Source of the DNA: Victivallales bacterium
GTDB lineage: Bacteria > Verrucomicrobiota > Lentisphaeria > Victivallales > JAADHT01
Assembly (NCBI GenBank): GCA_016930955.1
Contig: JAFGFR010000140.1
Span: 1 to 25,649 of the forward strand
Length of the DNA stretch: 25,649 bases
Direction of reading: 5' to 3'
Shown here: piece after piece, positions 8,336 through 15,791 of the stretch
Layout of the letters: each line of letters begins with the position of its first letter
Position numbering within the stretch: the stretch's first letter is position 1
Notes under the pieces: generated by a model
What the model was told of the DNA's origin: nothing
The model's input: the letters and a program-made list of their open reading frames with translations, nothing else
Database searches by the model: none
Position numbers and translations under genes: made by a program

Positions 8336-9217
8336 CTATTTGCTGGTCTTGTGTTCGTTCTTGTCTTTCAAGTACTGTTCGTCAGACACCGGGACGACCT
8401 CGATGTTGTCGAAATAATATTTCCCCGGCGGCCAGTAGGCATAGAGCATCACCTTCATTTTGACGACATCCTTGGTGTTGGCAGTAGGGTGGAAACATTG
8501 CGATATTCGCAGCCATTTCGTGTCTTCGGTGCGGCATGGGATATAGGTCTCGTAGCGTCTGCGCAGCTTTTCCCTGAAAATCCCGTATCCGCGTATCCAC
8601 AGCTTTCCTCCCCCGGACGGCTTGGAGGACCTGAAGTCAAAAGATACCCTGTAGGGTCTCCCCGGCTCGATCTCGAAGAAGTCCGAATAAAACGACAGCC
8701 CGTAGTATGCAGCGACAGGCTCGTCCGAGGGCGACGGGTTGTGCCAGTCGGTGATCCCCTTTTTTTCCCATTGGGCGCAGAGAGCCTTCTCGGATACAGA
8801 AGTGTCCATGCAGATTACCTTTCCCCTTCCCTTTTCCTCGATCCAAGACACCCCGAGCCCGTCGGGCTTCTCCCAACACAGGGGTCTCTCGGGATCCTCC
8901 GGGTCAACCTTCTCGAAACTGCCGTTGACCAGGAGCGGGTCGGCGTGCAGAAAAGACACCACAAGCAAAAAAACCATGAAAAGCAAGCATGTCCTGTTTA
9001 TAGAGCCAATTTCAAAACTCCGCGTGAACCGCGTTGGTAAGGCAAGCTGTGCCTCCACCCCAACTATTTGGGCGGCAAACTCTTTTGGTGTGAATGCCAC
9101 GCCGGATCGGTCGGGACAGACCAGACAGGCATGCCCGCCCCCGCATCGGCGTGGCCTCGCATCCGAAATGGCAGGCTGCTCGGCCACAGGTGGTTTTGAA
9201 ATTGGCTCTATAGGCAT
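8336..9217 (-). CDS. Exported jelly-roll/carbohydrate-binding-like protein with mobile-element insert in its signal peptide
   Basis: The mature part (ADPLLVNGSFEKVDPEDPERP onward, about 210 residues) looks like a CBM4/9-type jelly roll: LVNGSFE opening, EIEPGRPYRVSFDFRSSKPSGG, LWIRGYG and the closing KYYFDNIEVVPV. This suggests a secreted or periplasmic sugar-binding or structural role; no catalytic motif is seen. ATG at 9217 lies 7 nt after the upstream oxidoreductase stop, with AGGG 5 nt before it, so it is an operon member. Codons 1-3 (MPI) are followed by 70 codons derived entirely from the element at 9003-9208 plus its target duplication, then NRTCLLFMVFLLVVSFLHA. Removing the insert restores a textbook signal peptide cleaved after LHA. 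The insert is in frame and stop-free. Export may therefore use an internal start, such as the ATG before VFLLVV, or be impaired. Confidence 0.72.
   Translation of the reverse strand: MPIEPISKPPVAEQPAISDARPRRCGGGHACLVCPDRSGVAFTPKEFAAQIVGVEAQLALPTRFTRSFEIGSINRTCLLFMVFLLVVSFLHADPLLVNGSFEKVDPEDPERPLCWEKPDGLGVSWIEEKGRGKVICMDTSVSEKALCAQWEKKGITDWHNPSPSDEPVAAYYGLSFYSDFFEIEPGRPYRVSFDFRSSKPSGGGKLWIRGYGIFREKLRRRYETYIPCRTEDTKWLRISQCFHPTANTKDVVKMKVMLYAYWPPGKYYFDNIEVVPVSDEQYLKDKNEHKTSK
9003..9208 (+). mobile_element. Complete copy A of a MITE-like element (206 bp)
   Basis: Starts GAGCCAATTTCAAAAC and ends GTTTTGAAATTGGCTC, perfect 16-bp terminal inverted repeats. It is flanked by TATA on both sides (8999-9002 and 9209-9212), a 4-bp target duplication. 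Inside is a long-range 9-bp inverted repeat GCCACGCCG/CGGCGTGGC. It aligns with the 280-bp copy at 21259 but lacks an internal block of about 75 bp. It encodes no transposase and has no stop codon in the frame of the gene it interrupts. It must have been moved in trans. Confidence 0.85.
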
Positions 9218-9224
9218 CTGTACC

Positions 9225-10430
9225 CTATATCTTGAAATCCGGAGATATACTGATTTCAGATGCTGGCCTCGCCCAATGGACGCTGCCGAACTCCGAGGGC
9301 AGTATGTTCGAGGAATAACATTGCAACATGACCTCGTCCAAGGCAGAGGCATATACCAAACTGTCGTTATCGAGCTTTTCCTCCTTGACGAGATCGCTTG
9401 GGAATACAGGGATGTCTGCGGCGGATTTTTGGATTGCGTTGGTGACCATCAGGTGTGAACACGCGGCTCTGGCATCACAACGGAAACGGCCGCCGTCAAG
9501 AATCGAATCCACCGTCAGAACAACCTTTGCCTCAGGCATATCGTTCGGACTGCCATAGTTCTCCACGGTGCCGCCCTTGAATCGAGCTATATAGACCTCC
9601 CCGGCACCGCCGGCAAAAACAATGCTGGCATCTTCAAAGTCGAACTGCAGCAAAGGCCCTATCTGGTGTTTGCAGGAATGGGTGGTGTAGAAAAGGACTT
9701 CCACGCCCGACTCGGTGATCACCCGCACCATCCCGGTGTCGTAGTTCTCGGTTTCTTTGGCGCGGTATATCTCCGCAGTGACTTTCTCGGGCACAGCGGC
9801 GAGATAATCCTCGGCACCGAGCAGATAAAGCATGTTGTGCAGATAGTGGGCAGTGGCATTGGTGACTGGACTGTCCATCACATAGTTCCCGCCGAGCTTG
9901 ATCCTGCCGGCCCATGGAGCCCGGGCATAATAGGATGCCATTCGCGGCCATAAAGAGATTGTCTTCATTCGCAGAGGTCTGCCGAACCTGCCGCCCATGA
10001 TGTCCTTCTTCAGACGGATTGTTGCAGGCGCATAGGACCACTGGTAGCCCACCGCCACCTGCCTGCCGCCGGAAGATTCCTGCGCCTCGAGCATAGTCAC
10101 GGCATCGTCAAGGGTGGCCGCCAAAGGCTTCTCGCACAAGACGTGGGAGCCCATCTCCAGCGCCTTGCAGGTCATCGGTGTGTGCAGGTGTATCGGGGCG
10201 GCGATGATTACCAGATCAGGCTTGATATCCTTGTACATCGCGTCAAGGTCGGGGAAAAGCGGGAGGCCTGCAGCCTTGATCTCCGCGAGATGCTCGCATG
10301 ACACAGGATTGGGGTCCACCACCGCGACGAGTTTGATATGCCCGGGTAACTCGGAATTAAAGAACTCCCCGAGATAATGGTTTCCATACCCACCCAGGCC
10401 AACCAGGGCGACACTCACATTGCTAGGCAT
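9225..10430 (-). CDS. Gfo/Idh/MocA family oxidoreductase
   Basis: A 401-residue NAD(P)-dependent sugar or cyclitol dehydrogenase-like protein. The Rossmann fold starts at residue 6 with VALVGLGGYGNHYL, and the acidic end of beta-2 is VAVVDPN. The hallmark E-K-P motif is in HVLCEKPLAATLDDA (around residue 100), with VGYQWSYAP next. The C-terminal alpha/beta domain carries GGNYVMDSPVTNATAHYLHNML, in which the family's usual D-x-x-x-H catalytic signature appears modified (D-S-P-V-T-N-A-T-A-H). ATG at 10430 has AAGGAA 8 nt upstream. It is downstream of the M29-type aminopeptidase gene across a 211-bp gap with heptamer repeats, and 7 nt before the exported protein gene. Substrate unknown; the company of a sugar-binding-like exported protein suggests carbohydrate metabolism (inference). 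Confidence 0.88.
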   Translation of the reverse strand: MPSNVSVALVGLGGYGNHYLGEFFNSELPGHIKLVAVVDPNPVSCEHLAEIKAAGLPLFPDLDAMYKDIKPDLVIIAAPIHLHTPMTCKALEMGSHVLCEKPLAATLDDAVTMLEAQESSGGRQVAVGYQWSYAPATIRLKKDIMGGRFGRPLRMKTISLWPRMASYYARAPWAGRIKLGGNYVMDSPVTNATAHYLHNMLYLLGAEDYLAAVPEKVTAEIYRAKETENYDTGMVRVITESGVEVLFYTTHSCKHQIGPLLQFDFEDASIVFAGGAGEVYIARFKGGTVENYGSPNDMPEAKVVLTVDSILDGGRFRCDARAACSHLMVTNAIQKSAADIPVFPSDLVKEEKLDNDSLVYASALDEVMLQCYSSNILPSEFGSVHWARPASEISISPDFKI

Positions 10431-10488
10431 CTTGACAATTCCTTATTGTTAAAGTTGAATCTTCCACGATTCTTTCTGGCACGACATT

Positions 10489-10551
10489 GGTTCACGGTTC
10501 ACGGTTCGCGGTTCGCGGTTCACGGTTCGCGGTTCGCGGTTCACGGTTCAA
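10489..10551. repeat. Nine tandem copies of a GGTTCRC heptamer
   Basis: Nine 7-bp units run back to back: GGTTCAC (four copies), GGTTCGC (four) and a final GGTTCAA. They alternate between A and G at position 6 and fill the gap between the aminopeptidase and oxidoreductase genes. The unit length is not a multiple of three and no credible gene crosses it. It is a probable slippage-prone simple-sequence tract that could vary in length between strains. The rest of the 10431-10641 gap holds the oxidoreductase Shine-Dalgarno site and no gene. Confidence 0.85.
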
Positions 10552-10641
10552 AGTTACTGGTTTTCCTGACACCTGCTTGCCACGGCATAGCCCGCAGGGC
10601 GACGCCGGGAAACCTGAAACCTGTTACTCCGACCGCCGACT

Positions 10642-11595
10642 CTAACGGCTGCCGTCAACATAGATTTGCGGGTCGCGCACAAGGCAATCTATATGCACTT
10701 TCACATTATTCGATCCGCCCATGCTGCAATTATTGCCGAAAGCGAAGTGCACGGTACCGGCTATCTTCTCGTCGCCAAGCAGATTCCCTGTCATTTTCAG
10801 CGCGGTGTTTGTGCCGATCCCGAACTCGGCAAGCAGCAAGGCCTCATCTCCGAAGGCGCACAAGGTATCCTTGAGTTTGGCAAGACGTTGCCGCCCTTCG
10901 GCGCAAGCCCGCGCGTCCAGAAATTCAACGATCCTGCCGCCTTTGATCTCCAAGGGAACCGGTGAAGTCAAGTCCGGCCCGCGCTGTCCGCCTATCGTGC
11001 CGTCTATAACAAGAAGCCCCTTTGCGGAAAGCTCGTCGGGAGCTACAAATGCCTCGCCGGCCGGCAGGTTCCCGAAAATTCCCCCCCGGTCAATCCTCCC
11101 GTTGTCGTTAAGAGGCTTGTGCCTTCCCACTTCAAACTCGATGTCCGTGCCTCCCGGGGCAAGCACCCTGATTTTTCTCTTGCCCGTGAGCCTTTCCGTC
11201 CAGTGAGCTCCGGCGGAATCAAGATCCTCGGGCTCGGCCGCCAGACCGTTGACGAAAGTTTCGGCATCCACCCCAGGAAGAGTGGCTACCCGCGCGCCGC
11301 ATCGGATCGACTCCCTCACCGCGTCGGTGTGGGTAATGGAATACATTGTCGGGGCGATGACGACATCGAAGGTCTTCATCATTTGGGCGATCTTGTCGGG
11401 CGGCTCCTTCCCGTGCCCACCGGTAGGAAGCATCTCCACTTTTGAGATATCCAGGGACAACGACCCGCCGGCGGCAACAAAGGCATCCGCGATATCCGAA
11501 GTGGAGCTGTCGTACAGCAACAACACTCTTTCACCCTTGCCTACCGCAAGATATAAGCCGAGCGCCCTCCCGGCTGATAAGCTCAAATCACTCAT
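10642..11595 (-). CDS. M29-type aminopeptidase (thermophilic metalloprotease family)
   Basis: A 317-residue protein related to the M29 aminopeptidases (AmpS/PepS/aminopeptidase T). Supporting blocks are the C-terminal signature FGIGTNTALKMTGNLLGDEK, then GTVHFAFGNNCSMGG and VKVHIDCLVRDPQIYVDG. In this family the E, H and H/D residues of these blocks bind two metal ions. The N-terminal part (VLLLYDSSTSDIADAFVAA; DVVIAPTMYSITHTDAVRES) fits the shorter clan with a Rossmann-like domain. It is cytoplasmic, with no signal peptide. ATG at 11595 overlaps the hydrolase stop (ATGA) with GGAG 5 nt upstream, so the two are translationally coupled; a GTG one codon earlier is possible. It is shorter than typical M29 enzymes (about 400 residues), so catalytic competence should not be assumed. 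Confidence 0.78.
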   Translation of the reverse strand: MSDLSLSAGRALGLYLAVGKGERVLLLYDSSTSDIADAFVAAGGSLSLDISKVEMLPTGGHGKEPPDKIAQMMKTFDVVIAPTMYSITHTDAVRESIRCGARVATLPGVDAETFVNGLAAEPEDLDSAGAHWTERLTGKRKIRVLAPGGTDIEFEVGRHKPLNDNGRIDRGGIFGNLPAGEAFVAPDELSAKGLLVIDGTIGGQRGPDLTSPVPLEIKGGRIVEFLDARACAEGRQRLAKLKDTLCAFGDEALLLAEFGIGTNTALKMTGNLLGDEKIAGTVHFAFGNNCSMGGSNNVKVHIDCLVRDPQIYVDGSR

Positions 11596-12947
11596 CACTT
11601 CTCCGAAGCCAGTTCCATAATCGCCTTGCGAACCTCAGCCGTGTAAAGATTGCCCAGATGCCCGCCATGGGCGAAGATTCTTGCTCTGGCACCCAATCTC
11701 TCCCTGAGCCAACCAACATCACCCTCCCTGAGGAGGAAGTCGTCGGCATTGTGGACTACCCGGACGCGGCTGTCGTCCCTCAGAGTCTGCTCGACAGCGC
11801 CCAGGCCGGCTCTCGACAAAATGGCTTCGGCGGATTCAACCCCTGGCTCGCGTTTGGCAAGCTCCTTGAGAAGCATGCCGTCCACATAGGAACGGAAATT
11901 GATCCTGTCCAGCTCGGAATAGATCCCCCTCTGATCAAAAAACGCCTTCTCCGAACGAAAATAGCCCGTGTCGTGGAACTTGTGTATGCAATAAAGCATC
12001 TCAACCAAATTGAGGTGGAAACTCAGCCCGATAAGGAACTTGGCATCTTCGTTTGCCAAATCAACCTGATCCGGGGATTTTCCGCCGGAAATCCTTATGT
12101 CCCTTCGCCGCTCAAGGTTCGCACCGAGCGGCCCGGCTTCCTCGGAGGAGCCTTTGAGTATGTCAAAATAGGAAACCACGCAATGCCTCATCCGAGAACG
12201 GATATCCTCCTTCCTCCAGGTCGCGCCTATGGCGTAGTACTCGTCAAGCTTGCCCGTAGCGTAAAGCATGTCAACTGGAGGGTTTATCGCAACGTAGCGA
12301 TCGAAAAGTCTCTGCTTATCCATATCGGCGACGAACAGCGTGTGCAAGGCTCCCATCGAGCTTCCGGTCAGCACTTTACGTTTGATCCTCCCGGGCCATT
12401 CCTTCCCGAGCTCGGCCAATAGCAGAGTCACGGCCTTTTTCACGTCCTCCGCGTCCGCGGGTGTGTATCCGGGCGTGACGATCGTGCCTGCGGCCTGCAT
12501 GAACTGCCAGTTGAACGCGCTGCTTATGACCACGGCGGAGTAGCCCTCTGAATAGAACATGTGCGCGAACGCGGTGGGCGACAAATCCACATGGCTGCCC
12601 CCTGTTCCTGGAAGGATGACGACAATGTCGGCAGGCTCGCTCTGCATCCATAAGTTGTACTTCAATGCGGGTCTTTCCGGGAGCACTTGTACGCTTCCCT
12701 TGCTGCGCCGGTCATAAAAATTCCTGTAGAAAGGCGACAGCCTGTCCCAGACACTCGTGTCCTCCCTGACAAAAAAGAGACCGGTTCGCAAGGTGTTGAA
12801 ATATGAGCCCTTGTCTGAATAGTCTTCTATCAGCTCGAAATTCTGACCGGAGCCGAGAAGATATGCCGGGAACAACGCCAGCGACAGGAGGGGAAATAAC
12901 ACCCCCGACCCAAGGCACCGGCAGAGAACCTTAATGCCAAAATTCAT
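11595..12947 (-). CDS. Exported alpha/beta hydrolase paired with MlaA
   Basis: A 450-residue serine hydrolase. The nucleophile elbow G-x-S-x-G is TGSSMGALHT, the oxyanion strand is IVVILPGTGGSH, and the late motif IFAHGGHLGN supplies the likely catalytic histidine. The acid is probably in RVRVVHNADDFLL. The N-terminus has a signal-anchor-like hydrophobic segment (GVLFPLLSLALFPAYLLGSG), so it acts outside the cytoplasm or at the membrane. ATG at 12947 is chosen because AGGAGGA precedes it; the frame is open 78 nt further upstream without a better start. It overlaps the mlaA 3' end by 17 bp, which indicates tight coupling. In that setting a lipase or phospholipase role in envelope lipid turnover is the simplest guess. 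Confidence 0.82.
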   Translation of the reverse strand: MNFGIKVLCRCLGSGVLFPLLSLALFPAYLLGSGQNFELIEDYSDKGSYFNTLRTGLFFVREDTSVWDRLSPFYRNFYDRRSKGSVQVLPERPALKYNLWMQSEPADIVVILPGTGGSHVDLSPTAFAHMFYSEGYSAVVISSAFNWQFMQAAGTIVTPGYTPADAEDVKKAVTLLLAELGKEWPGRIKRKVLTGSSMGALHTLFVADMDKQRLFDRYVAINPPVDMLYATGKLDEYYAIGATWRKEDIRSRMRHCVVSYFDILKGSSEEAGPLGANLERRRDIRISGGKSPDQVDLANEDAKFLIGLSFHLNLVEMLYCIHKFHDTGYFRSEKAFFDQRGIYSELDRINFRSYVDGMLLKELAKREPGVESAEAILSRAGLGAVEQTLRDDSRVRVVHNADDFLLREGDVGWLRERLGARARIFAHGGHLGNLYTAEVRKAIMELASEK

Positions 12948-13701
12948 ATATCCTCCTGACGTATATGTAGTTGCGCAAGGCAATATAGGTGTCCATATAG
13001 GCATCACGCATCCTGATGTAGTCATCCAGTGACATCGATACGCTGTTCAATGTGAACCCGCCGCCAATGGATATCCCTATCGGGAAGGGAATCACGAAAA
13101 GGGATGCCCAGAACAGCGGGTCCGCTGCGAGGTCCAGAATCTTCCCGAATATGTCTGTTGATGTTATCCCCCCGTATATCGGGATGAACAGGATTATCCC
13201 CGGCGGGATGCCCCATTCCGCGAAGGCCGCGGCGAAACTGCTGTCATAAGACTTCAATCCCCACCAATCGGCGGCCGGATCGTATGCTCCCGCGATCCCG
13301 ACGGTAGTGTTTATGAGGAAACGGCAGAACTCTATCCCCGCAGGCTCCCAGCGGGCTCTGAGAAGGTTGCTGAGCACCTTGCGCGGCATCTGAAGGTTGC
13401 CGTCTATATTTCCAAGCCTCTCCCGCAGATACTCCGGGATTATCCCTGTATAGACAGCCGATATGGGCCTTATCGCATACATGATGACAACGTCGTTGAA
13501 CTCGAACACGGCTCGGTTCATTCCCTGAAGGGGGTCGTCGATCTCCAGCAGCTCAGGGATGCCCGGCACACCAGGGATGCCGGCATCAACATATCCGCCT
13601 GCATGAGCAACATTCGATCCTCCCCCGGCAGCTTCGGCAGGCAATAAAACCATGAAGCCGAGGAGGAAGATCAACACAAAATGAACAAGGGTCTTTCTCA
13701 T
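12931..13701 (-). CDS. mlaA: MlaA (VacJ) family outer-membrane lipid-asymmetry protein
   Basis: MlaA removes phospholipids from the outer leaflet of the outer membrane and feeds them to the Mla/MCE pathway. The family signature is clear: EIDDPLQGMNRAVFEFND, then the amphipathic helices RPISAVYTGIIPEYLRER, NLQMPRKVLSNLL, GIEFCRFLINTTVGIAGAYDPA, FAEWGIPPGIILFIPIYGG and DIFGKILDLAADPLFW. A signal peptide is present (HFVLIFLLGFMVLLPAEAA), but there is no lipobox cysteine, unlike E. coli MlaA. ATG at 13701 is preceded by GGAG with 8-nt spacing; a GTG 9 nt upstream overlaps that site. It is the first gene of the minus-strand cluster running to 8336. A left-end piece of the mobile element lies about 115 bp upstream of its start. 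Confidence 0.88.
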   Translation of the reverse strand: MRKTLVHFVLIFLLGFMVLLPAEAAGGGSNVAHAGGYVDAGIPGVPGIPELLEIDDPLQGMNRAVFEFNDVVIMYAIRPISAVYTGIIPEYLRERLGNIDGNLQMPRKVLSNLLRARWEPAGIEFCRFLINTTVGIAGAYDPAADWWGLKSYDSSFAAAFAEWGIPPGIILFIPIYGGITSTDIFGKILDLAADPLFWASLFVIPFPIGISIGGGFTLNSVSMSLDDYIRMRDAYMDTYIALRNYIYVRRIYEFWH

Positions 13702-13816
13702 AAGCAACACTCCATATACAAGCCGGCAACTGCACGATGCAACATGCCGTTATACGCGTAAAATACCGTCGTATCGAAGCTTTTCAAACAGGTCAAGCAC
13801 GATAATTTGATTTATC

Positions 13817-13913
13817 GAGCCAATTTCAAAGACTCCGCGTGAACCGCGTTGGGAGTGCAGGCGAGGCAGACGGTGCGGCGAAATGGCGGATGCATAACCG
13901 AATCCGTCTGTGC
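13817..13913 (+). mobile_element. Left-end fragment of the MITE-like element
   Basis: Begins with the terminal repeat GAGCCAATTTCAAA, then follows the 21259 copy (CTCCGCGTGAACCGCGTTGG, GGCAGACGG, CGGCGAAATGGC) to about 13913, where similarity stops 8 bp short of the serine acetyltransferase stop codon. The right end is missing. It fills much of the 220-bp gap between that gene and mlaA. Confidence 0.75.
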
Positions 13914-13921
13914 AGTCCTCA

Positions 13922-14863
13922 CTATTTTCCCTTTCCCGGCTTGATGGTGAGCGATGGCGGGGCTATGGTCACCTTGCTCCCGGGAGCAAGGTCGCTTGTC
14001 AGCCACACATTACCTCCTATCACCGATCTGCGGCCAATCACTATGTCGCCCAAAATTGTCGCCCCAGAATAGATGGTGACATCGTCCTCAATCGTCGGAT
14101 GACGCTTAGCCCCCTTGATGATCTTCCCGCAGGCGTCCTTGGGAAAACTAAGTGCCCCCAGCGTTACGCCCTGGTATATCTTCACGTTGTTCCCGATCTC
14201 CGCTGTTTCACCTATCACCACACCCGTCCCATGGTCTATGAAGACTCCCTTGCCCAAACTCGCGCCAGGGTGAATGTCTATGCCAGTGATGGTATGCGCG
14301 TACTCTCCAAGCATCCTCGGGATAAGCGGGACCTTTTGCATGTAGAGCACATGCGCCACCCTTTGTATCGTGATCGCCCTGACCCCGGGATAGCTAAGAA
14401 TGATCTCGTCAAGGCTGGCCGCCGCCGGGTCACCGTCATAGGCGGCCTGCACGTCCAGTTTCATGATTGAACGGATTTCGGGAATTGCCCCTATCAGGGC
14501 GACGGTGGCATCCCTCGCCATCTTCGGCACGTCGCAGTCGTGGCATTTGTTCATTGCGCAGTTGTAACGGTAGGAGCGCATGATCTGGCTGAACAGCGAG
14601 GGATATATTTTGCTGAGTGACTCTCCGACACAGTATCTTACGCTACTCATACTTGCAGTCTTTCTGCCCGCATAACCAGGGAAAATAATCTCCAGGATAT
14701 CCTTGAGTATGTCCAGCACCTCGGTTTCACTGGGCAAGTTAAATCCTTCTATATGGTTTATCCCCTGCGCGTCCTGATATGTCGAGACGATCTCGCCCAC
14801 CATGCGGTCGACAAATTCTGAATCGGTCTCGATGGGCATATTTTCGTTCGGACAGGCCTTCAT
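13922..14863 (-). CDS. cysE: Serine O-acetyltransferase (CysE/EpsC type)
   Basis: Catalyses acetyl-CoA + L-serine to O-acetylserine, the first step of cysteine synthesis. This is the 313-residue EpsC-like form: a helical N-terminal domain (DEIILSYPGVRAITIQRVAH) followed by a left-handed beta-helix of hexapeptide repeats. The catalytic region is GIDIHPGASLGKGVFIDHGTG (around residues 205-225), with H in IDHGTG and the preceding IDIHPGA, then GETAEIG, IYQGVTLGA, KRHPTIEDDVTIYSGATILG and VIGGNVWLT. Two cysteines in KCHDCD near 116 are unusual. ATG at 14863 has GAGGAG 7 nt upstream. It follows gmhB by 16 bp, in the same operon. The product ends IKPGKGK, close to the expected length. Confidence 0.92.
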   Translation of the reverse strand: MKACPNENMPIETDSEFVDRMVGEIVSTYQDAQGINHIEGFNLPSETEVLDILKDILEIIFPGYAGRKTASMSSVRYCVGESLSKIYPSLFSQIMRSYRYNCAMNKCHDCDVPKMARDATVALIGAIPEIRSIMKLDVQAAYDGDPAAASLDEIILSYPGVRAITIQRVAHVLYMQKVPLIPRMLGEYAHTITGIDIHPGASLGKGVFIDHGTGVVIGETAEIGNNVKIYQGVTLGALSFPKDACGKIIKGAKRHPTIEDDVTIYSGATILGDIVIGRRSVIGGNVWLTSDLAPGSKVTIAPPSLTIKPGKGK

Positions 14864-14879
14864 GCTGATCTCCTCATAA

Positions 14880-15449
14880 TTATTTCATCTTCTTTAAATC
14901 AATGGCCGATTGGCCTTCGAGCACAAGTCGAGCCGCCGACAACAAATCATCCGCAACTTCAAACCCGCCTCCTGATGTGGAGCCCTCATGGAAGGACTCC
15001 CCCCTCCCGTGCAGCAGAAGAACGTTTCTACAGCAACCCGCTGCTATACCCGCCTCGACATCGGAGGGCTTGTCACCGATCATAACCGATGCAGACAGAT
15101 CTATGCCCAGTTTGGCGGCCGCATCGAGCAACATCCCCGGCAGGGGTTTCCTGCAAACACACGACTGCCCGGGGGCATGAGGACAATAGCACACACCGTC
15201 AAAGACAACACCCTCGGCGGCAAACAACTCTCTCATCTTACCATGCACTGCGTGCATATTTTCTTCGGCGTACATGCCCCTGCCTATCCCAGACTGGTTC
15301 GTGACCACTACAAGCAGAAATCCTGCCTTGCGAAATTCGCGGAGAGCCTCGACAACACCAGGGAGAATCCTCACGCATGCCGGATTCGACAGATAGGGGA
15401 CATCCTCTATAAGAGTGTCGTCCCTGTCCAGAAATACAGCTTTGTGCAT
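14880..15449 (-). CDS. gmhB: D-glycero-manno-heptose 1,7-bisphosphate 7-phosphatase (HAD family)
   Basis: Hydrolyses heptose-1,7-bisphosphate in ADP-heptose synthesis for lipopolysaccharide or S-layer glycans. At 189 residues it has the family's usual length. HAD motif I is FLDRDDTLIED, motif II VVTNQSGIGRGMY, and the GmhB zinc loop CYCPHAPGQSCVCRKPLPGM has all the expected Cys/His ligands. Motif III/IV is IGDKPSDVEAG. The frame is open about 440 nt further upstream, but the extension has no homology-like content. ATG at 15449 directly precedes the conserved HKAVFLDRDDT start. The Shine-Dalgarno site is weak (GGGAT, 6 nt upstream). It is co-transcribed with the serine acetyltransferase gene. 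Confidence 0.92.
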   Translation of the reverse strand: MHKAVFLDRDDTLIEDVPYLSNPACVRILPGVVEALREFRKAGFLLVVVTNQSGIGRGMYAEENMHAVHGKMRELFAAEGVVFDGVCYCPHAPGQSCVCRKPLPGMLLDAAAKLGIDLSASVMIGDKPSDVEAGIAAGCCRNVLLLHGRGESFHEGSTSGGGFEVADDLLSAARLVLEGQSAIDLKKMK

Positions 15450-15555
15450 ATAATATCCCAGTCTTGAAATCAGCTCTCCAAGAATAATACCGCGACAGTG
15501 GCAATTGTCAATGGAGGGTTGTGATTTCGGACGCACTAGACTGTCTTGTCCTGAT

Positions 15556-15576
15556 GAGCCAGTCTCAAATTGGCTC
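15556..15576. repeat. Palindromic junction of two element ends
   Basis: GAGCCA at one side and TGGCTC at the other, 21 bp overall, carry degenerate forms of the terminal repeat facing each other with no interior. It looks like a collapsed copy of the element, or the end of the insertion sequence whose orfA remnant starts 30 bp downstream. Confidence 0.4.
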
Positions 15577-15605
15577 TTTATGCAAACGAGAAAGTGCAAT
15601 GCGCT

Positions 15606-15755
15606 ATGAAAAACGAGACGATGAGGTACAGTGAGTTGTTCAAGCTGCAGGTGGTGTCGGAGCTGGAGGCAGGTCGGCTTTCCTCTGTATGCGAGGCGAG
15701 AAGGAAGTATTCCATCAGAGGCGGCGGCACCGTCTCCAGTTGGATTCGGAAGATA
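15606..15755 (+). pseudogene. Remnant of IS3-like transposase OrfA (helix-turn-helix part)
   Basis: About 50 codons read MRYSELFKLQVVSELEAG, RLSSVCEARRKYSIRGGGTV and SSWIRKI, the typical N-terminal helix-turn-helix of IS3-family OrfA (Y-S-x-x-F-K-x-x-V-V, W-I-x-K). The usual C-terminal leucine zipper and OrfB are missing. The frame runs straight into the YyaL-like gene without a stop, so an insertion remnant is fused in frame to a host gene. Confidence 0.65.
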
Positions 15756-15791
15756 ATTTACAATCATGCCAGCGGGAGCAAAGATAGTGGG

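Noticed and set aside
8255..9458. Long plus-strand frames opposite the exported protein and oxidoreductase
   Set aside because: They are antisense shadows of GC-rich coding DNA and the element; no homology-like content.
10489..10551. Possible CRISPR array
   Set aside because: Units are 7 bp with no spacers; it is a simple tandem repeat.
15556..15755. Claim that the MITE-like element is derived from the IS3-like insertion sequence
   Set aside because: Apart from loose similarity of the ends, no interior sequence is shared, and IS3-family ends normally begin TG; left as an open question.
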